Position numbers and translations under genes: made by a program. The notes beneath the pieces are model-generated. The model did not search any database. It saw only the letters and a program-made list of their open reading frames with translations, and was not told where the DNA came from. Below are positions 7,029-8,186 of a stretch of DNA of 8,186 bases, one piece after another. Source of the DNA: an uncultured Ktedonobacteraceae bacterium. GTDB taxonomy: Bacteria; Chloroflexota; Ktedonobacteria; Ktedonobacterales; Ktedonobacteraceae. How positions within the stretch are numbered: the first letter of the stretch is position 1; each line of letters begins with the position of its first letter. The stretch spans positions 1 through 8,186 of the forward strand of contig CATPCK010000558.1 of NCBI GenBank assembly GCA_955652655.1, in the 5' to 3' direction.

Positions 7029-8186
7029 ATGACAAGCCGAGGAGAATTACGACAATTTCATGAATGGGAGTGGGAAGCGCAGTTGCGGGCGTTCTTCGCA
7101 TGGCTCCCACAAGAACTCCATGATGCGCCAGGGGTTGACTGGGCACAACTTCCACCTGAGGTCATGAGGTGTTGTATTCGAACCATTGGCACGAGTCCTG
7201 ATGCTGCATACCTGGCAATAGCTGCTGCCTCAGCATATGGCAGTGTGAGCACCAATTCTCTCGTGCAAATGGTGCTCCACTTACACTCGCTGTTCAGCAC
7301 ATTACGGAAGGACTGCGGTATGGAGCGAGTTTGCGACTTGCGCAGCGAAACGATATGGAACGAATTTGCCGCGAAAACAGGGACAACCATGTCACGAAGC
7401 AGGCAGCTCTCGTGGTATTCTTCCGTCAGCACCAAACACTATCCGCAGTATCTCCACACGCTCGAAGCAGGGGACGCTTCCTTGATGCAGCAGTACCAGT
7501 TGCCAGCCATGCCGGACGGATTCCTCAGACGCGTGGGAAATGCAGACGACTTGAACACCAGCAGCCTGCTGAGACGACAGCCGGTTCGCAATACACTTGT
7601 GCCTCTCTTTCCCCTGCTCCGCCAGCTTGTGCTCCTGCGCAAAGAGCTAGCGGAGCGCATGTTCCATGCGTTCCAGCAGGTTGAACAAGAGATCTCGCCT
7701 GCTACCGTTTTTCCCGTGGCATTTCATTATGCCGATTCGTTCCCTGAACTACAGCAGCAGGGACAAACATGGGGAATGCGACTGCGAGAAGTATCGCTGC
7801 GCTTTTTCCTCTGGAACAAACGCGCCTGGATCCTGGCGCACCAGGATCGCTATAGTGGAAGAGTGATACGAGAGGCCGAACAAGCCAGGGGGATTTACTC
7901 GCCAGAGCGGGAAAGCTCTTTCGTCCAATTTGATGGAACCGTGCAAAACCTGTTCTGGTTTGGCGATCTGATAGAGGGGCGGCTCCTGCAATATTTTCAG
8001 CATGGGCCCCACGAATACGATTACGAAGAACGCTGGAAAAATGCGCGCGACCATGGCTTCCCGCGCGGGTGCACAACACAACAGCCAGGTCTATTGCGTA
8101 GCGATTCTCGCTGGTTCGCAGAACACACCAGGGATGGAGATGTGCTCTTTGAGCCAGAAGCCATGTATAGAGGCATTGTGTACGCT
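7029..8186 (+). CDS. Long unidentified protein, 5' part only; possibly a large recombinase-like protein
   Basis: An uninterrupted frame of 386 codons runs from ATG 7029 to the window end with no stop. The in-frame TAG at 7026-7028 lies directly before the ATG, and ggaga (7016-7020) lies 8 bases upstream, so the start is well supported. The product is soluble, with no signal peptide or membrane segment. It is rich in Gln, Arg, Trp and Leu, and mostly helical in character. A Trp-rich N-terminus (EWEWEAQLRAFFAWLP, 12-27) is followed by a helical region (about 60-145). Next comes the segment RNTLVPLFPLLRQLVLLRKELAERM (187-211) and then Trp- and Arg-rich sequence. The helical 75-145 part and the PLFPLLRQL..LRK segment faintly recall the DNA-binding front of large tyrosine recombinases or Tn554-type transposition proteins, but no catalytic residues are within view. 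I do not recognise the family with confidence. Confidence 0.75.
   Translation, partial: MTSRGELRQFHEWEWEAQLRAFFAWLPQELHDAPGVDWAQLPPEVMRCCIRTIGTSPDAAYLAIAAASAYGSVSTNSLVQMVLHLHSLFSTLRKDCGMERVCDLRSETIWNEFAAKTGTTMSRSRQLSWYSSVSTKHYPQYLHTLEAGDASLMQQYQLPAMPDGFLRRVGNADDLNTSSLLRRQPVRNTLVPLFPLLRQLVLLRKELAERMFHAFQQVEQEISPATVFPVAFHYADSFPELQQQGQTWGMRLREVSLRFFLWNKRAWILAHQDRYSGRVIREAEQARGIYSPERESSFVQFDGTVQNLFWFGDLIEGRLLQYFQHGPHEYDYEERWKNARDHGFPRGCTTQQPGLLRSDSRWFAEHTRDGDVLFEPEAMYRGIVYA

Noticed and set aside
7331..7684. Plus-strand ORF and several minus-strand ORFs (for example 7058-7435, 7702-8079) under the last gene
   Set aside because: They are other-frame shadows of the 386-codon frame that starts at 7029, which has the ribosome site and runs unbroken to the window end.
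1..8186. Search by eye for CRISPR arrays, tRNA genes, insertion sequence ends, or toxin-antitoxin or defence genes
   Set aside because: Nothing supportable was seen. No regularly spaced repeats, cloverleaf-like segments or terminal inverted repeats with target duplications were found.

Overview
The window comes from a moderately GC-rich bacterial chromosome. All convincing genes are on the + strand. The core is a complete five-gene branched-chain amino acid type (HAAT family) ABC importer in the order livK-livH-livM-livG-livF (852-5594). Next comes a creatinase/aminopeptidase P fold (M24) gene (5677-6846), and then a long unidentified gene that runs off the right edge (from 7029). The left edge holds the last 61 codons of a Gln/Gly/Pro-rich protein. 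The lipoprotein binding protein, the wholly cytoplasmic or membrane rest of the set, and the style of the last ORF would suit a monoderm soil bacterium such as a Ktedonobacteria-like member of Chloroflexota. That placement is inference from general impression, not a proven assignment.

Layout: 2-187, repeat-bearing C-terminus of a truncated gene. 188-851, a long non-coding stretch with a hairpin just after that gene, a 9-bp inverted repeat (419-427/477-485), and the strong livK ribosome binding site. 852-2111, solute-binding lipoprotein. 2112-2220, a gap holding a very strong 17-bp stem-loop. 2221-4124, two permeases with an ATGA overlap. 4144-5594, two ATPases separated by 2 bases. 5677-6846, M24-fold enzyme. 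6847-7028, a gap with two small hairpins. 7029-8186, start of a long ORF (386 codons without a stop).

Working together: LivK captures a substrate outside the membrane, LivH/LivM form the channel, and LivG/LivF hydrolyse ATP to drive import. The tight spacing of livH-M-G-F indicates one translation-coupled transcript. The stem-loop after livK probably lets the binding protein be made in excess of the membrane parts. The M24-fold protein is the most unusual item: by eye, all five metal-ligand positions of canonical Xaa-Pro aminopeptidases are substituted (E239, Q251, Y315, Q348, G363). It is therefore more likely a metal-independent, creatinase-like C-N hydrolase, or an enzyme of unknown reaction, than a peptidase. 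Its position behind the importer suggests that the imported compound may be its substrate and may not be a simple branched-chain amino acid.
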